The position numbers were made by a program, and so were the translations under genes. Source: Xanthomarina sp. F2636L (GTDB lineage: Bacteria > Bacteroidota > Bacteroidia > Flavobacteriales > Flavobacteriaceae). Taken from it: 64,000 nucleotides of DNA. The notes under the pieces are model-generated. The model saw only the letters and a program-made list of their open reading frames with translations. It ran no database searches and was not told the origin of the DNA. This document shows positions 42,117 through 51,154 of the stretch, piece by piece. How positions within the stretch are numbered: the stretch's first letter is position 1; every line of letters begins with the position of its first letter. The stretch spans positions 434,001-498,000 of the forward strand of contig NZ_JAPMLM010000069.1 of assembly GCF_026410195.1 (NCBI RefSeq), read 5' to 3'.

Positions 42117-44350
42117 GAAAAATAGTAATATTATTAGCTTTTCTTCCTGTATTATCTTTTTCTCAAGATAAAATTAAAGGAATGATTATGGAAGTAAACG
42201 AAGCAAATAAACACATTCCTGTAACAGGAGCTAACGTATATTGGTTGGATACAACCGTTGGAACTGTAACCGATTTTGATGGAAAATTCACCATTCCATA
42301 TAAACCCGATTATAAAAAACTGGTTATTAGTTTTGTTGGATATAAAACGGATACAATATCTGTAAAAAACACCGATCATATTCACCATTTACTAGAACCT
42401 ACCAGCAGTTTGGACGAGGTAGTTGTAAAATCCAGAAAGCAAACAACAGCTAAATCTTATTTATCGTCTCAAAACGTGATGAATATAAGTAGTGATGAGC
42501 TTTTAAAAGCGGCCTGCTGTAATCTTTCAGAGAGTTTTGAAACCAATCCATCTATAGACGTCAATTTTGCAGATGCTGTTTCTGGAACCAAACAAATTAA
42601 AATGTTAGGATTAACAAGTCCGTATATTTTAATAACTACAGAAAACATTCCATCCATCCGTGGAGCTTCTCAGGCTTATGGTTTGAGTTTTATTCCTGGA
42701 ACCTGGGTAGAAAGTATCCAAATTACTAAAGGTGGTGGGAGTGTTGTAAATGGTTACGAAAGTATTGCCGGACAAATTAATGCTGAATTGGTAAAGCCAA
42801 AAACGGATAGTCCACTGTTTGTAAATGTCTATGCAGGCAGCAATGAAAGACTGGAACTAAATACACATTTAAATACCAAAGTTTCGGATAAATGGGATAC
42901 AGGTTTGTACATTCATGGAAATATCCACAATAAAAAACACGATGTAAATAAGGATGGTTTTATGGATATGCCTATCTATAATCAGATTAATTTAATGAAT
43001 CGTTGGCAATACACCAACCCAGAAAAAGGCCTGGTAAGTTTTATTAATGTGAAATACCTAAATGATGGAAAACAAACAGGACAACTAGATTTTAATCCTG
43101 ATACCGATAAGCTTACAACCAATGCATGGGGAAGTGAAATAGATACCCAGCGTTTTGAAGCAGCAGCTAAATTGGGCTATGTAAATACAAATATTCCTTA
43201 TCAAAGTATGGGTTTACAGGCTGCCTTTAGTTGGCATGAGCAAGAATCCTATTTTGGATTAAATGTTTATGATATTGTCCACAATAGTTTGTATGCAAAT
43301 GCTGTTTACAATACTATTATTAGCGATTCAAGGCATAAGGTTAAAACCGGATTGAGTTATTCCTACGATCATTATAACGAATTGGTAAACACCACGGAAT
43401 ACGGGCGAACTGAGTCTTCACTTGGTGGCTTTTTTGAATATAATTACGATAATTTAGATGAACTAAATGTTACAGCAGGCGTGAGAGTAGATTATCACAA
43501 TTTATTCGGTGTTTTTGTAACGCCAAGAGTACATGCTCGTTATTCTCCTTGGGAGAAATCGGCTTTAAAAGCATCTGTTGGAAGAGGAAAACGCAGTGCT
43601 AATATTTTTACAGAAAACCAAAATATGTTTGCAACGTCCAGGGTTATAAATATTTTGAATTCTGGAGGAGATATTTATGGGCTTGATCCAGAAATAGCAT
43701 GGAATTATGGAATCTCTTTCTTGCAAGGCTTTAATCTGTTTGGTAAAAAAGCAGATGTGGCTGTAGATTTTTATAGAACCGATTTTCAAAATCAAGTGGT
43801 GGTAGATTATGAAAATCCGCAAGCTGTTAATTTTTATAATTTAAAAGGAGAAAGTTATGCAAATAGCTTTCAATTTGAATTTAATTATAATGTATTTACG
43901 CATTTCGATGTACGAATGGCCTATAAATTCTACGATGTAAAAACCGAATATATGTCTGGGAAATTAGAAAATCCGTTAACCCCTCAACATCGTTTGTTTG
44001 CAAATGCTTCTTACCAAACGCATGTTAAATCCAATGGAGCTAACTGGAAGTTTGACGCCACTTATAATTGGTTGAGCAAACAACGTTATTCCTCAACTTT
44101 AACAAATCCTATAGAATACCAAGTGGCAGAATACTCGCCAACAGTTGGAACACTAAATGCTCAAATAACAAAAGTGTTTTCTCCTAAATTTGAAATATAT
44201 TTTGGAGGAGAAAATATGACAGATGTTAGACAAGAAAACCCTATTTTAGCAGCAGATGATCCTTTTGGCTCCTTTTTTGATACTACTTTTGTGTACGGAC
44301 CAGTATTTGGAAGTACGTATTATGCAGGATTAAGATTTAAAATTCAATAA
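42113..44350 (+). CDS. TonB-dependent receptor, heavy-metal (probably copper) type
   Basis: A 745-residue outer-membrane receptor. A signal peptide (about 1-17) is followed by a carboxypeptidase-like beta domain (about 20-105), then the plug (about 125-225, with AACCNLSESFETNPSIDV and GGGSVVNGYESIAGQINAEL) and a beta barrel that ends in AGLRFKIQ. The adjacent cysteines in the plug are typical of the receptors found beside HMA and HYC_CC_PP genes, suggesting a metal substrate. It is translationally coupled to the small gene upstream, and an HMA protein follows 29 bases later. The substrate is inferred from context. Confidence 0.87.
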   Translation: MRKIVILLAFLPVLSFSQDKIKGMIMEVNEANKHIPVTGANVYWLDTTVGTVTDFDGKFTIPYKPDYKKLVISFVGYKTDTISVKNTDHIHHLLEPTSSLDEVVVKSRKQTTAKSYLSSQNVMNISSDELLKAACCNLSESFETNPSIDVNFADAVSGTKQIKMLGLTSPYILITTENIPSIRGASQAYGLSFIPGTWVESIQITKGGGSVVNGYESIAGQINAELVKPKTDSPLFVNVYAGSNERLELNTHLNTKVSDKWDTGLYIHGNIHNKKHDVNKDGFMDMPIYNQINLMNRWQYTNPEKGLVSFINVKYLNDGKQTGQLDFNPDTDKLTTNAWGSEIDTQRFEAAAKLGYVNTNIPYQSMGLQAAFSWHEQESYFGLNVYDIVHNSLYANAVYNTIISDSRHKVKTGLSYSYDHYNELVNTTEYGRTESSLGGFFEYNYDNLDELNVTAGVRVDYHNLFGVFVTPRVHARYSPWEKSALKASVGRGKRSANIFTENQNMFATSRVINILNSGGDIYGLDPEIAWNYGISFLQGFNLFGKKADVAVDFYRTDFQNQVVVDYENPQAVNFYNLKGESYANSFQFEFNYNVFTHFDVRMAYKFYDVKTEYMSGKLENPLTPQHRLFANASYQTHVKSNGANWKFDATYNWLSKQRYSSTLTNPIEYQVAEYSPTVGTLNAQITKVFSPKFEIYFGGENMTDVRQENPILAADDPFGSFFDTTFVYGPVFGSTYYAGLRFKIQ

Positions 44351-44379
44351 TTAAACAAGAACAACCTAAAATAAATATT

Positions 44380-44736
44380 ATGAAAAAACTAGGAATATTA
44401 TTAGTCATGCTTATTGGTATGACAGCTTTTTCGCAAGACAAAAACGCAAGAGCTACCATGGATGTAGATGGAGTTTGCAACATGTGTAAAGAGCGAATTG
44501 AAAAAGCTTGTATTAAAACTAAAGGTGTGAAATCGGCTGTGTGGAATGTTAGTACGCATGAGTTGAGCCTTATTTATGATGAGCGTAAAACCGATTTAAA
44601 AACTATTGAAAACAATATTGCAGCTGTTGGACACGATACTAAAAATGTGGTAGCAACAGAAGAGGCATATAATAGTGTACACGACTGCTGTAAGTATCGT
44701 GATGAAAAAGTGGTAGATGATCATAAAGATGATTAG
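44380..44736 (+). CDS. Exported heavy-metal-associated (HMA) domain protein
   Basis: A 118-residue protein with a signal peptide (about 1-19, ending AFSQ) and one HMA domain (about 23-90) that has an intact CNMC motif in DGVCNMCKERIEKAC. A C-terminal tail has HDCCKYRDEK and ends in His/Asp. It should bind a soft metal, probably Cu(I), in the periplasm and hand it to or from the TonB receptor upstream. It ends the module and is followed by a strong terminator. Confidence 0.85.
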   Translation: MKKLGILLVMLIGMTAFSQDKNARATMDVDGVCNMCKERIEKACIKTKGVKSAVWNVSTHELSLIYDERKTDLKTIENNIAAVGHDTKNVVATEEAYNSVHDCCKYRDEKVVDDHKDD

Positions 44737-44752
44737 TAATATTTAATTATAT

Positions 44753-44783
44753 AAAAAGCCTAAACGAAAGTTTAGGCTTTTTT
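44753..44783 (+). terminator. Terminator of the metal module
   Basis: Perfect 13-bp arms (44753-44765 and 44770-44782) around a GAAA tetraloop with a T tract, 17 bases after the HMA gene. Confidence 0.88.
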
Positions 44784-44842
44784 AGTTTTGAGAATTGTCT
44801 TTAAAAAGCGTAACTTAGAATAACTTTTAAAAATTATATAAG

Positions 44843-45046
44843 ATGGATAGAATCTTAATTTATTCAGGAAACTCTCAAGTACTAGTATCGGGAATTAAAA
44901 ATGTTCTCGACGAGACAGGAATAACTTATTACGAAATCAATAAATCAGACTCCTCTTATCCTGGAATTCTTGGTGAAATCAAAATTTTCGTTGATGAAAC
45001 AGATGGGTTAAAAGCAAAAGCTCTTATTGCAGATATTTTGGAATAG
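44843..45046 (+). CDS. DUF2007 family small protein
   Basis: A 67-residue soluble protein with the DUF2007 pattern: an N-terminal strand, helix, and the ending IKIFVDETDGLKAKALIADI. The fold is a GlnB-like ferredoxin type, sometimes called putative signal-transducing protein. Role unknown. It stands alone between the metal module and an unknown exported protein. Confidence 0.75.
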   Translation: MDRILIYSGNSQVLVSGIKNVLDETGITYYEINKSDSSYPGILGEIKIFVDETDGLKAKALIADILE

Positions 45047-45139
45047 ATAACAATAAAAAAAACTATTTTAGCAGAAAAACGGCCCAAGCAAATGTGTGGG
45101 CTTTTATATAAAACGGAACGTATTAACTAACCAAATTTC

Positions 45140-45745
45140 ATGAAAAATCTCCTATTTATTATTACTTGTTCATTTTTTTTTAATACCTATTCTCAAACCG
45201 ATTTTATAATAACGGTTAACAACCAATCGCAAGAAATTGCGTTAGATGAAGATTATGAGTTTAATATTGATGGAAAAACCATTCGTATTTCGGTAAAAGA
45301 GAAAGACACCTTATTATATAATGATACATTTTATAATTTTAAATACTCTAAAAGACACAAAGTATCTAAAACACAACTGGATGAAGGAATTGAACAAATT
45401 ATGCTGATGACAGCGAGTGGTTCTGGAATAATTATTCAAAAATATGATGCTTTTGACCCTACCATGCTGCAAGAAATGATGTTGAATGAAGTAACAAAAG
45501 AAAGCGTTTCTTATGGTTATACTTTAGAACGAAAAGATTATAACAAAACTTTAAAATCTGGTGAAGAACTTAAAATTCTAAAAGCCGAATTAGAATATAA
45601 AGGTGAAATAGAGGTCTATGAAGTTTCTGCTGTTGGTAGAAAAGATGAAGGAATTCTCATCATGACTATGAATCTAGGTGGTGATGTAGATAGCGATGGC
45701 GAGAATATGATAAACCTTCTCTGGGACACAATGACTCTTAACTAA
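45140..45745 (+). CDS. Exported protein of unknown function
   Basis: A 201-residue protein with a signal peptide (about 1-18, ending TYSQ). The rest is acidic, with beta strands (ITVNNQSQEIALDEDYEFNI) and a helix near residue 110 (LQEMMLNEVTKESV). I do not recognise a family. There are no cysteines, metal-binding motifs or sorting domain. It is followed by a convergent terminator shared with groEL. Confidence 0.6.
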   Translation: MKNLLFIITCSFFFNTYSQTDFIITVNNQSQEIALDEDYEFNIDGKTIRISVKEKDTLLYNDTFYNFKYSKRHKVSKTQLDEGIEQIMLMTASGSGIIIQKYDAFDPTMLQEMMLNEVTKESVSYGYTLERKDYNKTLKSGEELKILKAELEYKGEIEVYEVSAVGRKDEGILIMTMNLGGDVDSDGENMINLLWDTMTLN

Positions 45746-45768
45746 TCATTTTAAAAAATACGGAAACA

Positions 45769-45800
45769 AAAAACGCCCCAATCTTTTGAGGCGTTTTTTT
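45769..45800. terminator. Convergent terminator between 45140-45745 and groEL
   Basis: Arms 45769-45781 and 45786-45798 pair with one C-A mismatch around a four-base loop, with an A-run on the left and T-run on the right. Confidence 0.75.
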
Positions 45801-45848
45801 ATTGTTTACATGGCAATTCACCATTTGGCTAACTTAATTATTTTAAAG

Positions 45849-47495
<1,647 letters not shown>

Positions 47496-47498
47496 TTA

Positions 47499-47576
47499 TT
47501 CCTGTCTATGCAGGAAACTATTTGTTTTAATATTATTTTTTGAAAGTTGATTGGTGAGATTCCTGCAACAGCAGGA
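47499..47576 (-). repeat. Pair of CCTG/CAGG hairpins in the groES-groEL spacer
   Basis: TTCCTG (47499-47504) pairs with CAGGAA (47511-47516), and TCCTGC (47561-47566) pairs with GCAGGA (47571-47576). Both share the TCCTG/CAGGA core and short loops, resembling fragments of a REP-like dispersed repeat. They could also modulate the groES to groEL mRNA ratio. Confidence 0.55.
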
Positions 47577-47583
47577 GTTACAA

Positions 47584-47859
47584 TTATATAATTGCAAGAA
47601 TATCGCTCTCACGCATCATTAAATAATCTTTTCCTTCAAGTTTAAGTTCGGTTCCGGCGTATTTTCCGTAAAGTACAGTATCACCAACTTTTACAGTCAT
47701 TGGTTCGTCTTTTGTACCTTTACCCATAGCCATAACTTTACCTTGTTGCGGTTTTTCTTTGGCATTATCAGGAATGATAATTCCAGAAGCTGTTTTAGTT
47801 TCTGCTTCTACTGGTTCTATAAGAACACGATCTGCTAAAGGTTTAATGTTTAAGCCCAT
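47584..47859 (-). CDS. groES: Co-chaperonin GroES (Hsp10)
   Basis: A 91-residue lid of the GroEL chamber. Family segments are [11 protein letters not shown] at the start, the mobile loop ([14 protein letters not shown], about 20-33), and the C-terminal MRESDILAI. It is the first gene of groES-groEL. The 5' leader is about 40 bases long if transcription starts from the -24/-12 sequence at 47911-47926. No CIRCE element is visible upstream. Confidence 0.97.
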   Translation of the reverse strand: MGLNIKPLADRVLIEPVEAETKTASGIIIPDNAKEKPQQGKVMAMGKGTKDEPMTVKVGDTVLYGKYAGTELKLEGKDYLMMRESDILAII

Positions 47860-47910
47860 AGTTATATTGTTTTTTATTTAGTTAATAAATTGTTTACTGC
47901 CATTGGAGAT

Positions 47911-47926
47911 TGCTAAAAATGTGCCA
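47911..47926 (-). promoter_or_regulatory. Sigma-54-type (-24/-12) promoter of groES-groEL
   Basis: On the minus strand the sequence reads TGGCACATTTTTAGCA. Compared with the sigma-54 consensus TGGCACRNNNNTTGCA it differs at one base of the -12 box, and the GG-to-GC spacing is exactly right. The predicted start lies about 40 bases before the groES ATG. A gene for a sigma-54 activator is about 2 kb away on the same strand (49835-51094). Confidence 0.7.
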
Positions 47927-47954
47927 TTATAGGTTGGCTGACAAATTTTCATTT

Positions 47955-47985
47955 AAAAAAAAATGCCAACTAAAAATAGTTGGCA
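47955..47985 (-). terminator. Terminator of the miaB-to-secG run
   Basis: AAATGCCAACT (47961-47971) and AGTTGGCA (47978-47985) form a stem of at least eight pairs; on the minus strand it is followed by a run of T (plus-strand A, 47955-47963). It separates secG from groES. Confidence 0.7.
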
Positions 47986-48014
47986 AGTTTGATGTTTTAT
48001 TTAAGACAAAGATT

Positions 48015-48371
48015 TTACTCTGAATCTGTTTCAGTTTCAGTATTGTTTGCTGGAACTGGAGCAGCTGGTGTTACAGGAACAACCGGTTGTGTAGTTGCTT
48101 CAGTATCTAAAGCTTTAGAATCTACTACGCCTGATCCTCTGTTAATAGCCACATTAGAAAGTAAAATTAATACTAACATTAATGTTGCTAAAGTCCAAGT
48201 ACTTTTGTCTAAGAAATCGGTTGTCTTTTTTACACCACCAAGTTGTTGTGTTCCACCACCACCAAAAGAAGAAGATAATCCTCCACCTTTAGGATTTTGT
48301 ACCATAATAACTACTACTAGTAAAAAGGCTACAACTACAATTAGTGCTAAAAATATTGTAAACGTACTCAT
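48015..48371 (-). CDS. secG: Protein translocase subunit SecG
   Basis: A 118-residue inner-membrane protein with two membrane helices (about 3-22 and 55-75) separated by a cytosolic loop containing MVQNPKGGGLSSSFGGGG, the SecG signature. The C-terminal 35 residues are Thr/Pro/Glu-rich, an extension common in Bacteroidota. It stimulates SecYEG-dependent export. It is the last gene before a terminator and starts two bases after the TPR gene stop. Confidence 0.93.
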   Translation of the reverse strand: MSTFTIFLALIVVVAFLLVVVIMVQNPKGGGLSSSFGGGGTQQLGGVKKTTDFLDKSTWTLATLMLVLILLSNVAINRGSGVVDSKALDTEATTQPVVPVTPAAPVPANNTETETDSE

Positions 48372-48373
48372 TG

Positions 48374-49315
48374 TTATTTATTGTTTTGTTCTTGTAATTT
48401 TTTTATTGCTTTAATTTGGTCTGCAAAGAAACCACTTTTTTCTGGATATTTCAAACTTAAAATGTTGTAAGATTGAATTGCTTTTTTATAGTTTTTTTGC
48501 TCCACATAAATCCTTGCTAAAGTTTCAGTCATGAGTGATTCTGTTTGAATCATTTGTTCCTCAGCTATATTGGCATTATTACTAGTGTGTTGCTGGGGTT
48601 TTAACTTTGGGTTTTTGGAGATAAACCTATCTATTAAATCAAACTTTTTATTTCTATCAGATTGAGAATCATCCATAGAAATATTTGTTTCTTTTGTGTT
48701 TTTTTCATCAGAATCAAACCTTTCAATAGGTTTAAAACGTGTTAATTTCAACCATTCGTTAAAGGAATGTGTTTCGTTTTGATTAAATTGTAAGGGCTTG
48801 CCTAATTGCAAGATAGAATCTGGAGAAGATTTATCTTGTGGTGCCTTCTTATTTAATGTTTCTATATTCTCATTTAAATTGAAGTTAGCTATTTCTTCCT
48901 TTTTTACTTTTGGATGAAATAAATTTGGATCCAACACGCCTGTAGTATCTTCAATTTGTTTGTTTAAAGTGTCATCTATAGTCACATTTTTATTTACTGA
49001 AATATCCTCAATATCTACAGTGATATCTTTTAAATGTGCTGTGTTTAGTTTTATAAATTGTGAGATTTTATTTTGAAGAAATTCTTCAGAAGTAATAAAA
49101 TCGAATAAAATACTTCTGTCTGCAGTATAGGCAGCAGTTGTTTTTAATTCTTGATTGTATTTGAAGCTTCCTATGTTTTTTAAACCTTTAAGATATAGAG
49201 CTCTAGCCGATTGAAAATATGGAAACTCTTTAGTGATAGCGGATAACGCAGACGTATTCTCATGAGTCGTGTTTTGAGGATTTTGAAGAATTTCTATAAA
49301 TGTTTCTTGATTCAT
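48374..49315 (-). CDS. TPR-containing protein between lptE and secG
   Basis: A 313-residue soluble protein without a signal peptide. The N terminus (about 1-90) includes ALSAITKEFPYFQSARALYLK. A long low-complexity linker follows, and a C-terminal TPR pair (about 260-310; LARIYVEQKNYKKAIQSYN and LSLKYPEKSGFFADQIKAIK) ends it. The location between lptE and secG is conserved in flavobacteria in my experience, but the function is unknown. It could scaffold envelope or export components. Confidence 0.75.
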   Translation of the reverse strand: MNQETFIEILQNPQNTTHENTSALSAITKEFPYFQSARALYLKGLKNIGSFKYNQELKTTAAYTADRSILFDFITSEEFLQNKISQFIKLNTAHLKDITVDIEDISVNKNVTIDDTLNKQIEDTTGVLDPNLFHPKVKKEEIANFNLNENIETLNKKAPQDKSSPDSILQLGKPLQFNQNETHSFNEWLKLTRFKPIERFDSDEKNTKETNISMDDSQSDRNKKFDLIDRFISKNPKLKPQQHTSNNANIAEEQMIQTESLMTETLARIYVEQKNYKKAIQSYNILSLKYPEKSGFFADQIKAIKKLQEQNNK

Positions 49316-49319
49316 TAGT

Positions 49320-49826
49320 TTACCACTTAGCTAAAGTTGCATTAAAAATATCTTGTGTTAGCCTCTCAAAAATTTCCTCAATTGCAGTTACTTTTTGAGT
49401 TCCAACAAGGTTGGCGTCTCCCGGATAATCGTAATAGAATGAAAAACGTTGTTCCATATCGTCGTCTTCCTTCTTTTTGTTGTAAAAACGAACGTTTACA
49501 GTAATCGTTAGCTTGTTTTGAGCAGCTGTATTATCTGCTGTAGCCGTAGTTGGAGAGATTCTATATTCGGTAATTTCACCTTCGTAAACTAAGTCTCCAT
49601 TAAAAGTTACTAATTCTAAATTGGTTTGGTTTATAAGCAAATCTTGTAAGGCAAGTGTAAACTGTCTGTCTAAACCAGGTTCTACTAAAATAGCATTATT
49701 TTGAAAATAATTAACCTGAAAGGATTTCGTGTTGGCGGGAATGGAAGCTCCAGTAAAAGAGTATGCTCCACAACCTAAAATAGTTAGCGAAATAAGGACT
49801 AAAAGAGTAATTTTGAATAATTTCAT
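49320..49826 (-). CDS. lptE: LPS-assembly lipoprotein LptE
   Basis: A 168-residue outer-membrane lipoprotein with lipobox LTILGCG (cysteine about 19). The body has the LptE-type pattern GASIPANTKSFQVNYFQN and LTQDIFNATLAKW. In this role it plugs LptD and helps insert lipopolysaccharide in the outer membrane. It lies eight bases after the sigma-54 activator and four bases before the TPR gene, so all three are co-transcribed. Confidence 0.87.
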   Translation of the reverse strand: MKLFKITLLVLISLTILGCGAYSFTGASIPANTKSFQVNYFQNNAILVEPGLDRQFTLALQDLLINQTNLELVTFNGDLVYEGEITEYRISPTTATADNTAAQNKLTITVNVRFYNKKKEDDDMEQRFSFYYDYPGDANLVGTQKVTAIEEIFERLTQDIFNATLAKW

Positions 49827-49834
49827 TGCAAGTA

Positions 49835-51094
49835 TTATAAATCGAATTGCTTTATTTTTCTATATAAGGTGCGTTCGCTAATGCCTAATTCTGCTGCTGC
49901 CAATTTGCGTTTCCCATCATGTCGTTCTAAAGATTTTTTTATCAGTTCTAGTTCTTTATCATGTAAAGATAGGGTTTCTTCCTCTTCAATTTCTTCAGCA
50001 AAATGATATTTATCTTGAGGTTCAACTTGTGATTCAAAATTGTCATTCGATTTTTCACCAATGGATAAAACTTCTAAATCTTCAATAGTTGCTTCGTCTT
50101 CGTCTTCGTCTCCATAAATTTTTTGAATTAACCCTTCATTTTGCTTTTGAACGTCTTTGGCATTACCACTTTTCATAAGTTCCATAGTCAACTTTTTTAA
50201 GTCGTTCAAGTCACTTTTCATATCAAATAAAACTTTGTACAAAATTTCACGTTCGTTGCTAAAATCGCTTTCAGACTTTGTGTTACTTACTATGGCTGGT
50301 AAATTACTTACTTGATTTGGTAAATACCCATTAAGTGTGGCAGCGCTAATGGTTCTTGTTTGTTCTAAAACCGAAATTTGTTCGGCAACGTTTCGTAATT
50401 GTCTGACGTTTCCATTCCATCTAAATTTTAATAAGAGTGCAATGGCTTCGTCTGTTAATTTAATAGTTGGCATTTTATACTTTAGAGCAAAATCGCTAGC
50501 AAATTTTCTAAATAATAAATGAATGTCTTCTTTTCTTTCTCTTAAAGGAGGTAAGTGGATTTCAACCGTGCTTAGTCTGTAATATAAATCCTCGCGGAAT
50601 TTGTCTTTTTTAATAGCATCAAACATGTTTACGTTTGTTGCGGCAACAATACGAACGTTGGTTTTTTGTGTTTGACTAGAGCCTACTTTAATAAATTCGC
50701 CGTTTTCTAACACACGAAGTAAACGTACTTGTGTTGTAAGCGGTAATTCGCCAACTTCATCTAGAAAAATAGTACCTCCATCTGCTACTTCAAAATATCC
50801 AGAACGTGTTTGTGTGGCACCAGTAAAAGCACCTTTTTCGTGACCAAAAAGTTCACTATCAATAGTTCCTTCAGGAATAGCTCCACAGTTTACAGCAATA
50901 TATTTACCGTGTTTTCTATGAGATAATTGATGAATGATTTTTGGTATGCTTTCTTTTCCTACTCCAGATTCTCCAGTTACCAATACCGAAATATCAGTAG
51001 GAGCAACCTGAATAGCTTTTTCTATGGCACGATTAAGTTTGGCGTCGTTGCCTATAATTCCAAATCTTTGTTTTGTTGCTTGAATGGATTCCAT
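49835..51094 (-). CDS. Sigma-54-dependent transcription activator without receiver domain
   Basis: A 419-residue bacterial enhancer-binding protein. The AAA+ domain starts almost at the N terminus (about residue 11), with Walker A GESGVGKES (41-49), the sigma-54 contact loop GAFTGA (88-93), and Walker B GGTIFLDEVGEL. A 120-residue acidic linker follows, and a Fis-type helix-turn-helix (KRKLAAAELGISERTLYRKI) ends the protein. There is no N-terminal sensory domain, so it may be regulated by protein level or by a partner, as for PspF. It is the closest candidate to drive the groES promoter. Confidence 0.92.
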   Translation of the reverse strand: MESIQATKQRFGIIGNDAKLNRAIEKAIQVAPTDISVLVTGESGVGKESIPKIIHQLSHRKHGKYIAVNCGAIPEGTIDSELFGHEKGAFTGATQTRSGYFEVADGGTIFLDEVGELPLTTQVRLLRVLENGEFIKVGSSQTQKTNVRIVAATNVNMFDAIKKDKFREDLYYRLSTVEIHLPPLRERKEDIHLLFRKFASDFALKYKMPTIKLTDEAIALLLKFRWNGNVRQLRNVAEQISVLEQTRTISAATLNGYLPNQVSNLPAIVSNTKSESDFSNEREILYKVLFDMKSDLNDLKKLTMELMKSGNAKDVQKQNEGLIQKIYGDEDEDEATIEDLEVLSIGEKSNDNFESQVEPQDKYHFAEEIEEEETLSLHDKELELIKKSLERHDGKRKLAAAELGISERTLYRKIKQFDL

Positions 51095-51154
51095 GTTTTT
51101 TTAACTATGAATTAAAATGAATAATGAAAAATAATCGATACTAATTTGGAATAA

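Noticed and set aside
47860-47960. CIRCE (HrcA) element upstream of groES
   Set aside because: No TTAGCACTC-N9-GAGTGCTAA-type inverted repeat is present; only the -24/-12 sequence stands out.
47980-48414. 144-codon plus-strand frame opposite secG
   Set aside because: Low-complexity translation (Ser/Thr/Val/Pro runs) antisense to secG, which has a clear family signature and operon position.
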